The notes: a model not told the origin generated them from the sequence alone. 44,353 bases of DNA from Eubacteriales Family XIII. Incertae Sedis bacterium (GCA_031272485.1 JAISTV010000033.1:1-44353); one strand, 5' to 3'; positions 8,201 to 14,810 are shown, numbered from the stretch's first letter. Program-made: numbers and translations.

Positions 8201-8406
8201 AACCCGCCCCCGCCCCTGCTAAAGAAGTCGCGGGCGGGCACCGGGAGCTTAACTTCCGCGACCTGATTAAGGGTATGCTGCGCGGAGAGCCCAAGGCGCT
8301 GGCCGTAGGGCTGGGCGCACCGCTCACGGTGTTCCTCATTCTCCTGCTGCTCATCCGCTACAAGCGGCATCGCAAACAGGCCGGCGCGGCCGGAGCTGCG
8401 GCTTAA
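5257..8406 (+). CDS. Thioester-domain surface protein with internal sortase-like motif
   Basis: A 1049-residue exported protein. Start at 5257 (GGAGG, 6 bases upstream, behind a consensus promoter). Residues 1-37 are a signal peptide (basic KKRVRR, hydrophobic core, AYA cleavage site). About 45-140 is a thioester (TQXA) domain: YCLN with Cys76 and TQFAVW with Gln130, the pair that forms an internal thioester for covalent adhesion. About 303-400 is a Cna-B/SpaA-like domain (VEKTETGSGAP to WRVTETRPN). After a long extracellular part comes IPQTG at 686-690, a membrane segment (about 696-715) and a basic tail (RRSKRPR), a typical sortase signal. The chain does not stop there: residues 728-753 look like a second signal peptide ending VFA-AEK, followed by about 260 extracellular residues and a final membrane segment (about 1013-1035). 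It therefore looks like two surface proteins fused in one frame. No sortase gene lies in the window. Confidence 0.88.
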   Translation: MNSLELQFRGKKRVRRALAGLVCVVAIAALLAGPAYAEGNTVYHSRGYDWLHAWSQGIPFDATDRYNAADGSICYCLNLFVDSPSSGGTYYPDSFVPPQAVIAAMYYGYPNRTNFGGIQLSDDQARCATQFAVWALNTSGYGRQLDMSSMQVMPSAPGGAAESQKVIDAVWWLVAQAQQGFPNPVAEIVPPADKTPQLFSDTLRRIGPFSLASTVSAQVSTSGLPEGSYVGDAAGNPLAAIGNGSFYLYLPAAALTAAGSGNVHLEAQYDIHSGIGYTGANALQDMGKFIVYQGGNSGDYPVEWFAATVEKTETGSGAPVADTEFVLERQDAGGGFTEVARTVTDADGKIVFPGLGTGTWRVTETRPNPAYASCAESGGAASHTFTVGPGNPPEIQTFENDGILLSCQVDKDTIRKTSAGYRALPDEEGIDNVGTEEYRYDVDYRSTASVAADEFTVDDVLEETQDGRIRLQELITPVCYGDTDGLMNIWYRTNKTDEGAVYAAVSAMADNPYNPNNPAGEAVFPNTGWQLWAAGVPTTSRTHLAVSELGLAEDEYITALRYEHGAVEKGFTTKNYDSASENGEHRNNEKAGIYADHVDWTPLGESADYVEEAAEAVGLKPVSYLVSCPAPLDEEVQITASVTAHIARNRVLTDVDTDEVVTVPVGTFTLEPREPIPSTPEIPSYIPQTGDGRAPWIPLLFVLAALTAAVIAGILILRRSKRPRVTRIAILASVFVTLAMAVGFSLAPLHVFAAEKDADADQTVSAEVRADGGSESRVNRAAYLPKALAADGLRYTLISGSDVTDDGGARHATCEYMTQKILTAAEWDADGGKSAFPASLSVQDGGFSGSLVRGRIEGAAQYASIEEKVDKTEVISGLSSNEVDGLPEEKTFTVRSDSAPGATQEVTLRRAGIQLTPTAFDEDGLASEWEAVIVYRGLETYLEPDSYIVCAFYDGEAVCPANPREPASRTAAAAPVVKTAAKPAPAPAKEVAGGHRELNFRDLIKGMLRGEPKALAVGLGAPLTVFLILLLLIRYKRHRKQAGAAGAAA

Positions 8407-8424
8407 CGGCCACAGCCTGCGGCC

Positions 8425-8463
8425 GCCGGCGCCTGCGCCGGCATTGGCGTAAAAGTATTACGC
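8425..8463. other. Two hairpins after the surface protein gene
   Basis: GCCGGCG (8425-8431) pairs with CGCCGGC (8436-8442), and GCGTAA (8447-8452) pairs with TTACGC (8458-8463). Neither has a T-run directly after it, so they may be weak terminators, mRNA-end structures or an operator. Confidence 0.4.
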
Positions 8464-8507
8464 GGAGGTTTCTTTTGGGTTAATCTTGCAAAATTCGCGA
8501 AAAGGGC

Positions 8508-8536
8508 TTGCATTCCTGCGGAAAATGGCACATAAT
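8508..8536 (+). promoter_or_regulatory. Sigma-A promoter of the small membrane protein / AbrB operon
   Basis: TTGCAT (8508-8513), 17-bp spacer, CATAAT (8531-8536), followed about 25 bases later by an AAGGAG ribosome binding site. Confidence 0.7.
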
Positions 8537-8573
8537 GGTAGAACCATCTGTATTTCACGTGAAGGAGAAAACA

Positions 8574-8924
8574 ATGGACATTTCAATTTCAATCAAAGAT
8601 CTGATTCTGGTCTTGCTTGGAGCAGGCGGGCTCGTTCTGATTATTTACCTGGTATTCCTGGTGAAGAATCTAATCACGACGCTGAAGTCCGCAAATGTTG
8701 TGCTGAAAGACGTGGAGACTATAAGCGCCATCGCTGCGAAGCGCGCGCAGGACATCGACGGTATTGTAGACGATGTCGTGGACTCCGTGGGGACTGTGGC
8801 GAAGAATCTGAAAGGCAAGGAGAGTCTGTCGAAGACCATCTCCTCGGCGATCGGGTTCCTCACCTCGCTTAAGGGTCTGTTCAGCAAATTCAAGAAGAAC
8901 AAAGATGAAGATGAAGAAGAGTAG
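8574..8924 (+). CDS. Small membrane-anchored protein, function unknown
   Basis: A 116-residue protein with one N-terminal membrane segment (about residues 10-30, rich in L, I and G), followed by a probably helical region (LKSANVVLKDVETISAIAAKRAQDIDGIVDDVVDSV), where hydrophobic residues recur with coiled-coil spacing. The end is a basic stretch (KFKKNK) and an acidic tail (DEDEEE). The layout recalls small DUF948-like envelope proteins, but I do not recognise the family with certainty. The start at 8574 was chosen because AAGGAG lies 7 bases upstream and a promoter just before that; a longer frame starting near 8508 would overlap the promoter. It lies 15 bases before the AbrB-type gene and is probably co-transcribed with it. 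Confidence 0.75.
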   Translation: MDISISIKDLILVLLGAGGLVLIIYLVFLVKNLITTLKSANVVLKDVETISAIAAKRAQDIDGIVDDVVDSVGTVAKNLKGKESLSKTISSAIGFLTSLKGLFSKFKKNKDEDEEE

Positions 8925-8939
8925 AATGGGAGAAAAGCC

Positions 8940-9194
8940 ATGAAAGCAATCGGAATTGTAAGAAAAGTTGACGAACTGGGTAGAATCGTACTGCCGATGG
9001 AACTGCGCCGGACCTTTGACATAAAGAAGGAAGATCCGCTGGAGATTTTCGTGGATGATGATGCGATAATCCTCAAGAAGTACGAGCCGGCATGCGTGTT
9101 CTGCGGAAGCGCCACGGACGTCGTGCAGATTTACGGCAAGAACGTATGCAAGGAATGCATCCGGAACATGAAGGAGCAGGCAGGCGTTAAGTAA
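8940..9194 (+). CDS. AbrB/SpoVT-type transcription regulator with C-terminal zinc ribbon
   Basis: An 84-residue DNA-binding protein of the AbrB family, which in Firmicutes controls transition-state and sporulation genes. The swapped-hairpin DNA-binding domain is at 1-50 (KAIGIVRKVDELGRIVLPME is the family signature). The C-terminal part carries CVFC (Cys52, Cys55) and CKEC (Cys70, Cys73), a four-cysteine zinc-binding pattern found in many clostridial AbrB proteins but absent from Bacillus subtilis AbrB. The RBS is GGGAGA about 7 bases upstream. It follows the small membrane protein gene and ends at a strong terminator. Confidence 0.92.
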   Translation: MKAIGIVRKVDELGRIVLPMELRRTFDIKKEDPLEIFVDDDAIILKKYEPACVFCGSATDVVQIYGKNVCKECIRNMKEQAGVK

Positions 9195-9207
9195 CGACAA
9201 CTGAGAG

Positions 9208-9237
9208 AAGCCGGAGCCTTTCGGGCTCCGGCTTTTT
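9208..9237 (+). terminator. Rho-independent terminator after the AbrB-type gene
   Basis: AAGCCGGAGCC pairs perfectly (11 bp) with GGCTCCGGCTT around loop TTTCG, followed by a T-run. It also lies at the end of the leftward ricT gene. Confidence 0.93.
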
Positions 9238-9282
9238 CGTGCCTATTCGCTTCCGCTCGCTACGCTGTGGGCCGGCTGCCGC

Positions 9283-10146
9283 CTACCGTCGCTTGCCGCC
9301 GTTTCCCGGCTTTTTCGTCCTTGTGAAATCCCCCTTATGATAGGTATACACGTCCGAGCTCAGTTTCTCCGGGCTCTCTTTGGTGCGCTCCTCTTCTATC
9401 AGCCGCGCCTTGACTAAGCTCAGGAGGATGTTCGACTCTATGACCAGCGCCTTGCCGTCGGCCGTCTCTATGACCTCGCCCTGGTTGGGCATGCCTTTGC
9501 GCATCTCCGCGTAAATGTCGTTTTCGTATTTGAGGCAGCACATCAGCCGCCCGCAGCAACCGGAAATCTTGGTGGGGTTCAGGGACAGGTTCTGCACCTT
9601 GGCCATCTTTATGGACACCGGGTCGAAGTCCTGCAAAAATCCGCTGCAGCAAAGCCCGCGCCCGCAGTTGCCCATGCCGCCGAGCATCTTCGCCTCGTCG
9701 CGCACGCCCACCTGGCGCAGCTCAATCCGCTTGTGAAACACCCCGGCCAGGTCCTTGACCAGGTTCCGGAAATCCACGCGGTTCTCCGACGTGAAGTAGA
9801 AAATCACCTTGGAGCCGTCGAACGTGTACTCCGCGTCTATGAGCTTCATGTCCAGCCCGTGCTGCGCAATCATGCCCTTGCAGGTCCGGATGGCCTGCGC
9901 CTTCTTCTCTATCCCGTCCTTGTACCGCTCGCGGTCCTTGTCGGTGGCGACCCGCAGGATTTTCTTCACACCCTTGCCGAACTCCTTCTCCGACACGTCG
10001 CGCACGGCGCCCCGCACCGTCCCGAACTCTACGCCACGGTTCGTCTCCACAATCACGTTCAGCCCGTTCTTTACCTCCAGCTCGCCCGGATCGAAATAAT
10101 ACAGCTTGTTCGCTGACCGAAAACTAACGCCTACTACCCGAATCAT
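9283..10146 (-). CDS. ricT: RicT/YaaT, PSP1-domain protein
   Basis: A 287-residue cytosolic protein of the PSP1 family. In Bacillus the RicT (YaaT) protein forms the RicAFT complex that carries iron-sulfur clusters and affects RNase Y-dependent RNA maturation and the sporulation phosphorelay. The PSP1 core is in the N-terminal two-thirds. The family cysteines are visible in GNCGRGLCC and GCCGRLMCC. The basic C-terminus (RTKKPGNGGKRR) is typical. Its start overlaps the end of holB by 23 bases, and the order tmk-holB-ricT is the conserved Firmicutes arrangement. In Bacillus the small genes yaaQ and yaaR lie between tmk and holB; they are absent here. Confidence 0.93.
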   Translation of the reverse strand: MIRVVGVSFRSANKLYYFDPGELEVKNGLNVIVETNRGVEFGTVRGAVRDVSEKEFGKGVKKILRVATDKDRERYKDGIEKKAQAIRTCKGMIAQHGLDMKLIDAEYTFDGSKVIFYFTSENRVDFRNLVKDLAGVFHKRIELRQVGVRDEAKMLGGMGNCGRGLCCSGFLQDFDPVSIKMAKVQNLSLNPTKISGCCGRLMCCLKYENDIYAEMRKGMPNQGEVIETADGKALVIESNILLSLVKARLIEEERTKESPEKLSSDVYTYHKGDFTRTKKPGNGGKRR

Positions 10147-11065
10147 GCAGTGCCTCCTGTCGCATTCTCACGACCAACCTTCTCATACAACTCCGCGCGG
10201 CGAAACCCCGCTCTACGTCGCTCCGCGTCTCCTCCAGCAGGCGCAGATAGCCGCGCAAAACGGCATCGCCCCGCCCCTTCATTTTCTCTATAATCGCCGC
10301 GTTCTCCGCCTCCCACACGAGCGCCGGCGCGCGCGCGCCCACAATCAGGTCCCGCACGAAGTCCTCCATGGCGTCCAGCAGTCCCTCCGCGCCCGGTCCC
10401 GGCGCCTCCGCGCTTTCTTCCGCGAGCGGCATTAGTCCGTCCGCCCCCGTCAGTGCCGCGCCTTTTCCCTTGGCCTTCGCCTTGGGTTTCTCGCAGTAGG
10501 GGGCAATGTCTCCGAACACCTCGTGCAGCGTCGCTCTGCCGAACAAGGCGCCGGAAATGACGTTTCTCGCCGCTACCCGGACTACCGGATCCGCGCCTGT
10601 TTTCCCCGCCGGAAGCCGCACCGCCGCGCACCTGGAGCGTATGGTGGCAAACAGCTTCTCCGGGGTTTCCGCGAGCAGAAAAATCTTGTTCCCGCCCAGC
10701 GGTTCCTCCAGCGTCTTGAGCAGTTTGTTCTGGCTGAACTCGTTCATGCGGTCCGCCTTGTCCACTATGGCCAGCATGCGGTCCGCGGAAAACGGCTTGC
10801 TGCGGAAGGCATGCGTGAGGGCTTCCACCTGCTCCACGAGTATGGCGTCCTTCTCCGGCCGCACGATGATCAGGTCCTCGAACACCTCGTCGTCAATTTT
10901 CCGGCTGCGCACCTCGTCGGCCGCAAACAGCTTTTTCGCCAGCTCCTTGGCAAGCGTTAGCCGCGCCCGGCCGGTGTTTCCGGAAAAGAGCAGGGCATGC
11001 GGCAGGCAGCCGGCTTCAATCTGCCCGGCGAGCCTGCCGTATACCCCCTGCAGCTGGGCGTTCAC
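10124..11065 (-). CDS. holB: DNA polymerase III delta' subunit
   Basis: A 313-residue clamp-loader subunit (delta prime) of the replication machinery. The N-terminal AAA+ fold has a degenerate phosphate loop (SGNTGRARLTLA, without the GKT of active ATPases), as expected for delta prime. The conserved segments FSQNKLLKTLEEP and IRSRCAAVRLP (the SRC motif region) are clear. The four-cysteine zinc module of many delta prime proteins is not evident. It starts with GTG, overlapping the stop of tmk by 4 bases (GTGA), and overlaps ricT at its end. An Ala/Lys-rich linker near residues 190-225 separates the AAA+ part from the C-terminal helical domain. Confidence 0.92.
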   Translation of the reverse strand: MNAQLQGVYGRLAGQIEAGCLPHALLFSGNTGRARLTLAKELAKKLFAADEVRSRKIDDEVFEDLIIVRPEKDAILVEQVEALTHAFRSKPFSADRMLAIVDKADRMNEFSQNKLLKTLEEPLGGNKIFLLAETPEKLFATIRSRCAAVRLPAGKTGADPVVRVAARNVISGALFGRATLHEVFGDIAPYCEKPKAKAKGKGAALTGADGLMPLAEESAEAPGPGAEGLLDAMEDFVRDLIVGARAPALVWEAENAAIIEKMKGRGDAVLRGYLRLLEETRSDVERGFAARSCMRRLVVRMRQEALHDSGSRR

Positions 11066-11709
11066 AGCGCTTCACCCGCACCCGAAGCGGATGCGTCCAG
11101 CAAGGGACTGACGACACGCAGTACAGCGTCATGGACCTCGCTTACACTGCCATTGGCATCTATTCCACGGATGCGCTCCGGGTTCGCCTGCTCCAGCGCC
11201 AGATAGCCGGCATACACCTGCTCGTGCCAGGCGGCGGACTCGGACTCTATGCGGTCACGGGTCTTCTCGCGGATGCGTGCCAGGCCTGCCTGGGCGCCAA
11301 TCTTGAGCAGAATGGTAAGGTCCGGCGCAAGGCCGTCCGTGGCGAAGGCGTTTATGCCGTTGACCGCGTCCAGAAGCCCGCGGCCGTAGCCCTGATAGAC
11401 CACGCTGGAGTCGAGAAAGCGGTCGCAGAGGACTATCTGCCCGGCCTCGAGCGCGGGGCGGATGAGCTCCTGCACAATCTGCGCGCGGCAGGCGGCGTAC
11501 AGCAGCACCTCGGTCACGGGCGCCATGGCCGTGTTTTCCGGGCGCAGAATGACGCTGCGAATCTGCTCGCCTATGTCCGTGCCGCCGGGCTCGCGCGTCA
11601 CCAGGACGGCATACCCCTGCTGCGTGAGATGTTCGGCGAGCATGCGAACCTGCGTAGATTTTCCGGAACCGTCCGGGCCCTCAAAGGTAAGGAAAAGCCC
11701 ACGCGTCAT
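11062..11709 (-). CDS. tmk: Thymidylate kinase
   Basis: A 215-residue dTMP kinase (dTMP + ATP to dTDP + ADP, DNA precursor synthesis, cytosol). The P-loop GPDGSGKST is at 11-19, TREPGGT follows near 38-44, and DRFLDSSVVYQGYGRG binds the nucleotide. The LID region near REKTRDRIE carries the arginines. The ribosome binding site AGGAAG lies about 6 bases before the ATG. The gene is coupled to an upstream 37-codon reading frame (ATGA overlap) and to holB downstream (GTGA overlap), giving one tight leftward operon. Confidence 0.95.
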   Translation of the reverse strand: MTRGLFLTFEGPDGSGKSTQVRMLAEHLTQQGYAVLVTREPGGTDIGEQIRSVILRPENTAMAPVTEVLLYAACRAQIVQELIRPALEAGQIVLCDRFLDSSVVYQGYGRGLLDAVNGINAFATDGLAPDLTILLKIGAQAGLARIREKTRDRIESESAAWHEQVYAGYLALEQANPERIRGIDANGSVSEVHDAVLRVVSPLLDASASGAGEAL

Positions 11710-11819
11710 GGCTGCTTCCTTTTACGCATGGAGATGTTCAGATGGCGAATGAAATACAGACCGACACAGAGAATCGGTATGCTGAGCAACACTACGAACA
11801 GGATTTTCAATATCGTCAT
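11706..11819 (-). CDS. 37-residue hydrophobic small protein upstream of tmk
   Basis: Reading leftward from ATG at 11819 gives 37 codons. Residues about 3-24 are a hydrophobic stretch (ILKILFVVLLSIPILCVG), followed by a basic end (MRKRKQP), so it would be a single-pass membrane microprotein. Its TGA overlaps the ATG of tmk (ATGA), the same coupling seen elsewhere in this operon. It sits directly downstream of the operon promoter. There is no strong Shine-Dalgarno sequence, which is the main doubt. It could also act as a translated leader for tmk. No homologue is recognised. Confidence 0.5.
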   Translation of the reverse strand: MTILKILFVVLLSIPILCVGLYFIRHLNISMRKRKQP

Positions 11820-11829
11820 GTACTATCTG

Positions 11830-11843
11830 TAACCGGCCGGTTA
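11830..11843. promoter_or_regulatory. Perfect palindrome, possible operator in the tmk leader
   Basis: TAACCGGCCGGTTA is a perfect 14-bp palindrome between the predicted -10 of the tmk operon and the start of the 37-codon frame. It could be a repressor site or an mRNA structure. Confidence 0.35.
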
Positions 11844-11852
11844 AGGCGCGCC

Positions 11853-11882
11853 TTTATAAACTGTTTAGTAACTTTTCTTCAA
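11853..11882 (-). promoter_or_regulatory. Promoter of the tmk-holB-ricT operon
   Basis: Read leftward: TTGAAG (11877-11882), 18-bp spacer, TATAAA (11853-11858). The -35 lies inside the perfect inverted repeat ACTTTTCTTCAAGAAAAGT (11871-11889; 9-bp arms around one base), which could be an operator or, on the other strand, isolate the tRNA promoter. Confidence 0.6.
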
Positions 11883-11901
11883 GAAAAGTATACCATATAA
11901 A

Positions 11902-11930
11902 TTGACAAAGGTCGCGCGGGTGCGTATAAT
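11902..11930 (+). promoter_or_regulatory. Consensus promoter of tRNA-Glu
   Basis: A perfect -35 TTGACA (11902-11907), 17-bp spacer and a perfect -10 TATAAT (11925-11930), about 12 bases before the predicted transcript start region of the tRNA at 11948. Confidence 0.95.
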
Positions 11931-11947
11931 AACTCTTGCTTTCACGC

Positions 11948-12022
11948 GGCCCTATGGTCAAGCGGTCAAGACGCAGCCCTCTCACGGCTGAATCCAGGGT
12001 TCGATTCCCTGTAGGGTCACCA
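11948..12022 (+). tRNA. tRNA-Glu (anticodon CTC)
   Basis: A 75-base cloverleaf. The acceptor stem GGCCCTA pairs with TAGGGTC (one G-T pair) and the CCA end is encoded. The anticodon stem CAGCC/GGCTG encloses loop CTCTCAC with anticodon CTC (11981-11983), reading GAG. The T arm contains GGTTCGATTCC. It stands alone between its own promoter and terminator. No integrase gene or duplicated 3' end was seen nearby. Confidence 0.96.
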
Positions 12023-12029
12023 TAAGATG

Positions 12030-12055
12030 GAGCTTCCTTTCAGGAAGCTCTTTTT
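12030..12055 (+). terminator. Rho-independent terminator of tRNA-Glu
   Basis: GAGCTTCC (12030-12037) pairs perfectly with GGAAGCTC (12043-12050), followed by TTTTT. Confidence 0.93.
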
Positions 12056-12087
12056 GCATGAAGACCTTATGCAACGCTTTCCATCCC

Positions 12088-12117
12088 GTCATTGCCGGAC
12101 TAGTTCCGAGGGTCCAG
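12088..12117. repeat. Dispersed palindromic repeat, decayed copy
   Basis: The first 21 bases match the 2470-2499 copy at all but one position, and the last five (TCCAG) also match, but the four bases before them differ, so the inverted repeat is broken on its right side. Confidence 0.6.
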
Positions 12118-12193
12118 CAGTGCAGCTCAGCGCGGGGGGGCTGCTTGTGGTAGAATATCTGTAGTGTTCATATTTTCAGAAGGGAGAGAATCT

Positions 12194-12940
12194 ATGGGTT
12201 TATTTGGTCGTGGGAAAAAGCAGGGGACGCAGCCGTTTCTTTATAATGGGGGCGTGCCGAGTCCGGTGTATCTGGATTTGATGTCGCGGTATCTGGGGCC
12301 GGCGGTGCAGCACCAGCGGACGTTCGGTAAGGAGATAGAAGGCACGGAGCGCTGGTTCGTAGACTTTAAGGACGGGACTATCGTGTTTGACGAGCGCAGG
12401 TTTCCGGTTCAGTTTATCGGCAGTGAGTCGACTGTGACCAACACGTGGCTGTGGGGCACGGAGAATGTGAGCGGTATGCCGGACAGCGTGCTTACCACGG
12501 TCAATCAGTTTTATAACTCGTTTATTTTGAATAATGTGCCGGATTTGGCGCAGCCTAAGCTGGCGCTGTGCGAGGCGGTCAGCGGTCACATAATCGCAAT
12601 GATTATGGCGGCCATGGCTACGCCGCCTTATTGCTATTACCGCTGCCCGGTTAGTACCGGCGCGGCGTTCGTGCTGGTGGGCGGCATTCCGGAGCACGTG
12701 TTTGCGCCTATCGGCTTGGAAGAAACGGTGGAGGTTATCTCGGACCTGCTCGAGAAGTACGCGCTGGACCACCGGACGCTTTCGCGCACCATGCTGGAGA
12801 AGAACGCGGTTTCCGTGGAGACGGGCGGCGCACCCGGCGAGGACAAGCTTACGGGGACGTACGCGGACGGGCGCACGCTGGAGATTTGGTTCGACGCGGA
12901 CGGGCACATATTGAATCTGGCGTTTATACCCCAGATGTAA
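12194..12940 (+). CDS. Hypothetical protein resembling the DUF6882 group
   Basis: A 248-residue soluble protein with no signal peptide or membrane segment. The segment FIGSESTVTNTWLWGTEN recalls DUF6882-type proteins, which have a similar GTWLWAWAN stretch; this is a memory-based resemblance and no function is known. A C-terminal part (TYADGRTLEIWFDADGHILNLAFIPQM) looks like a small beta-rich domain. The start at 12194 follows AGGGAG at 12181-12186; a start 30 bases upstream is open but has no ribosome binding site. A TAGAAT at 12151-12156 could be the -10, without a good -35. Monocistronic, followed by the murA promoter. Confidence 0.8.
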   Translation: MGLFGRGKKQGTQPFLYNGGVPSPVYLDLMSRYLGPAVQHQRTFGKEIEGTERWFVDFKDGTIVFDERRFPVQFIGSESTVTNTWLWGTENVSGMPDSVLTTVNQFYNSFILNNVPDLAQPKLALCEAVSGHIIAMIMAAMATPPYCYYRCPVSTGAAFVLVGGIPEHVFAPIGLEETVEVISDLLEKYALDHRTLSRTMLEKNAVSVETGGAPGEDKLTGTYADGRTLEIWFDADGHILNLAFIPQM

Positions 12941-12943
12941 CAG

Positions 12944-12972
12944 TTGAATATCGGTGGGCGCTTCTATATAAT
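12944..12972 (+). promoter_or_regulatory. Sigma-A promoter of murA
   Basis: TTGAAT (12944-12949), 17-bp spacer, perfect TATAAT (12967-12972). It leaves a leader of about 65 bases before murA. Confidence 0.85.
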
Positions 12973-12988
12973 GGGATACGGACTATTT

Positions 12989-13008
12989 CCCGAGAGGCAG
13001 CGCTCGGG
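12989..13008 (+). other. Hairpin in the murA leader
   Basis: CCCGAG (12989-12994) pairs perfectly with CTCGGG (13003-13008). It lies in the 5' untranslated region, well before the ribosome binding site at 13036-13041, so it may affect mRNA stability. It does not match a riboswitch I know. Confidence 0.4.
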
Positions 13009-13046
13009 TTTACCTGAAATCCTGGCAACATTATTGGGAGGCCTGT

Positions 13047-14321
13047 TTGAGTAAAATACTTGTGAAAAAAAGCGGCGCGCTGAAAGGGCGTGTGGAGGTG
13101 AGCGGTTCGAAAAACGCGGTCCTCCCCCTACTCGCGGCGACGCTTCTGACCGGCGAAGAGTGCGTTATCGCCGATGTCCCCGACCTGAAGGACGTTGAGG
13201 TGATGTGCAAGCTCCTGGAGAGCTTCGGCGCGTCCGTCAGTTTCGATAAAGAGAAAAAAAAGATTCGCGTGAAAGCGGAGAAAATCACCACGAGCGAGGC
13301 GCCTTGCGAGCTGGTGAAGCTTATGCGCGCGTCCGTGGTAGCCATGGGCCCCATCCTGGCGCGCACGGGTAAGGCTAAGGTGCCACTGCCCGGGGGCTGT
13401 GCCATTGGCGACAGGCCTATTAACTTACACCTGAAGGGATTCCACGCCATGGGGGCGGACGTGGAGACCAAGGAGGACGAGGAGCAGAGCGGCTATGTGC
13501 AGGCGGTGTGCAAGCAGCTGAAGGGCGCGGAAATCTACTTGGACAACCCGAGCGTGGGCGCCACGGAGAACCTCATGATGGCGGCGGTGCTGGCCAAGGG
13601 CACCACGGTGATAGAAAACGCGGCGGAAGAGCCGGAAATCGTGGACCTGGCGAACTATCTGAACAAGATGGGCGCGAACGTGAAGGGCGCGGGCACGGAT
13701 CTGATAAAAATCGAGGGTGTCAAGAAGCTCCACGGGGCGAATCACGCGGTGATTCCGGACCGGATTGAGGCGGGCACGTTCATGCTCGCGGCGGCCATAA
13801 CCAAGGGCGACATTCTGATAACCAACATGCTTCCGAACCACGTGCGGCCGGTCATAGCCAAGCTGCGCGAGTGCGGCGTGGTGGTGGAGGACACGGACGA
13901 GGGGCTGCGGGTGAGCGTCAAGCGGCAGATTCTGCGCGCGACGGACATAAAGACGCTGCCGTATCCGGGCTTTCCTACGGATATGCAGCCGCAGTTCATG
14001 ACGTTTCTGACCACCGTTTCGGGTCCGTCCGTGGTGCAGGAGACGGTGTTTGAGAACCGCTTCATGCACATTAAGGAACTCAAGAAAATGAAGGCGACCA
14101 TCATAGCGCGCGGGCGGCGGGCCATCGTGGCGGGCGGTAGCAAGCTCGAGGGCGCCAAGGTGCGGGCTACGGACCTGCGCGCGGGCGCGGCGCTTATCCT
14201 GGCGGGGCTCGCGGCTAAGGGCGAGACGGAAATCTCCGATATCTATCACATTGAGCGCGGGTATGACGGCATCTGCGGGAAGCTCACTGCGCTTGGCGCG
14301 AACATAAAAATCGTGCCGTAA
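13047..14321 (+). CDS. murA: UDP-N-acetylglucosamine 1-carboxyvinyltransferase
   Basis: A 424-residue enzyme that transfers enolpyruvate from phosphoenolpyruvate to UDP-GlcNAc, the first committed step of peptidoglycan synthesis (cytosol). Lys22 and Asn23 (SGSKNA) bind substrate, and PGGCAIGDRP holds the catalytic Cys118, the residue alkylated by fosfomycin; its presence predicts the usual sensitive type. PGFPTDMQPQ and the C-terminal AGAALILAGLAAKG are standard. Translation starts at TTG: GGGAGG at 13036-13041 is 5 bases upstream and no better codon fits. It has its own promoter and is followed by a two-hairpin terminator region. Confidence 0.96.
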   Translation: MSKILVKKSGALKGRVEVSGSKNAVLPLLAATLLTGEECVIADVPDLKDVEVMCKLLESFGASVSFDKEKKKIRVKAEKITTSEAPCELVKLMRASVVAMGPILARTGKAKVPLPGGCAIGDRPINLHLKGFHAMGADVETKEDEEQSGYVQAVCKQLKGAEIYLDNPSVGATENLMMAAVLAKGTTVIENAAEEPEIVDLANYLNKMGANVKGAGTDLIKIEGVKKLHGANHAVIPDRIEAGTFMLAAAITKGDILITNMLPNHVRPVIAKLRECGVVVEDTDEGLRVSVKRQILRATDIKTLPYPGFPTDMQPQFMTFLTTVSGPSVVQETVFENRFMHIKELKKMKATIIARGRRAIVAGGSKLEGAKVRATDLRAGAALILAGLAAKGETEISDIYHIERGYDGICGKLTALGANIKIVP

Positions 14322-14350
14322 GCGGCGCGGCAGGCCCGTAACCAAAAACA

Positions 14351-14422
14351 GCGGCCGAAGATGGCCGCAAGTAACAGAACTATGCGTAGCAAAGATGGCC
14401 GGCGGCACCCCGTCGGCCTTTT
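14351..14422 (+). terminator. Terminator region after murA (two hairpins)
   Basis: GCGGCC (14351-14356) pairs with GGCCGC (14363-14368); then GGCCGGCG (14397-14404) pairs with CGTCGGCC (14411-14418, one G-T pair) followed by TTTT. The second is the likely terminator. It also lies just past the end of leftward spoVG. Confidence 0.75.
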
Positions 14423-14434
14423 CTTACGTTCGAC

Positions 14435-14734
14435 TCAGTAGGGACCTGTGGTTTCGGGAACGACCCCTGCCTCGATCTCCGAGAGAAGCGCCTCGTACTT
14501 CTCGAAAATTGCGTCCTTGATACGATTCCGCGTCTCGCTCGTAAGCGGATGTGCTATATCGCGGAAGTCGCCTTCTCCCATTTTGCGACTCGGCATGGCG
14601 ATAAACAAACCATTCTGCCCTTCGATAATCTTGATATCATGGACGACAAATTCATCATCGAATGTAACCGATACGATTCCCTTCATTTTTCCTTCGTCCG
14701 TGATTTTTCGTATCCGGATATCCGTGATCTCCAT
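14435..14734 (-). CDS. spoVG: SpoVG, RNA-binding regulator
   Basis: A 99-residue protein of the SpoVG family, named for spore cortex formation in Bacillus and shown in several Firmicutes to bind RNA or DNA and affect septation, capsule and virulence genes. The family signature [11 protein letters not shown] at the N-terminus and the conserved FIAMPSRK and DIAHP segments are present. The start at 14734 was chosen because AAAGGGG lies 8 bases before the ATG; an upstream TTG would place this ribosome binding site inside the gene. It has its own promoter about 85 bases upstream. Confidence 0.96.
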   Translation of the reverse strand: MEITDIRIRKITDEGKMKGIVSVTFDDEFVVHDIKIIEGQNGLFIAMPSRKMGEGDFRDIAHPLTSETRNRIKDAIFEKYEALLSEIEAGVVPETTGPY

Positions 14735-14810
14735 TGACTTAACCCCTTTCGTGCCCAATCAGTACGGCTCACCCTGAAGTCTCGTAAGCACACTAACCTA
14801 CGATAATTCA

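Noticed and set aside
5272-8370. Very long open frame on the minus strand opposite the surface protein
   Set aside because: It is a by-product of high GC codon usage: the protein is Arg/His/Ala-rich with no recognisable domain, and the plus strand has a clear promoter, RBS, signal peptide and domains.
11948-12117. tRNA-Glu as an integration site
   Set aside because: No integrase gene, no duplicated tRNA 3' end and no foreign island follows; only a decayed palindromic repeat is present.
12973-13046. Riboswitch or T-box in the murA leader
   Set aside because: The leader is about 70 bases with one 6-bp hairpin and no antiterminator, terminator or known consensus.
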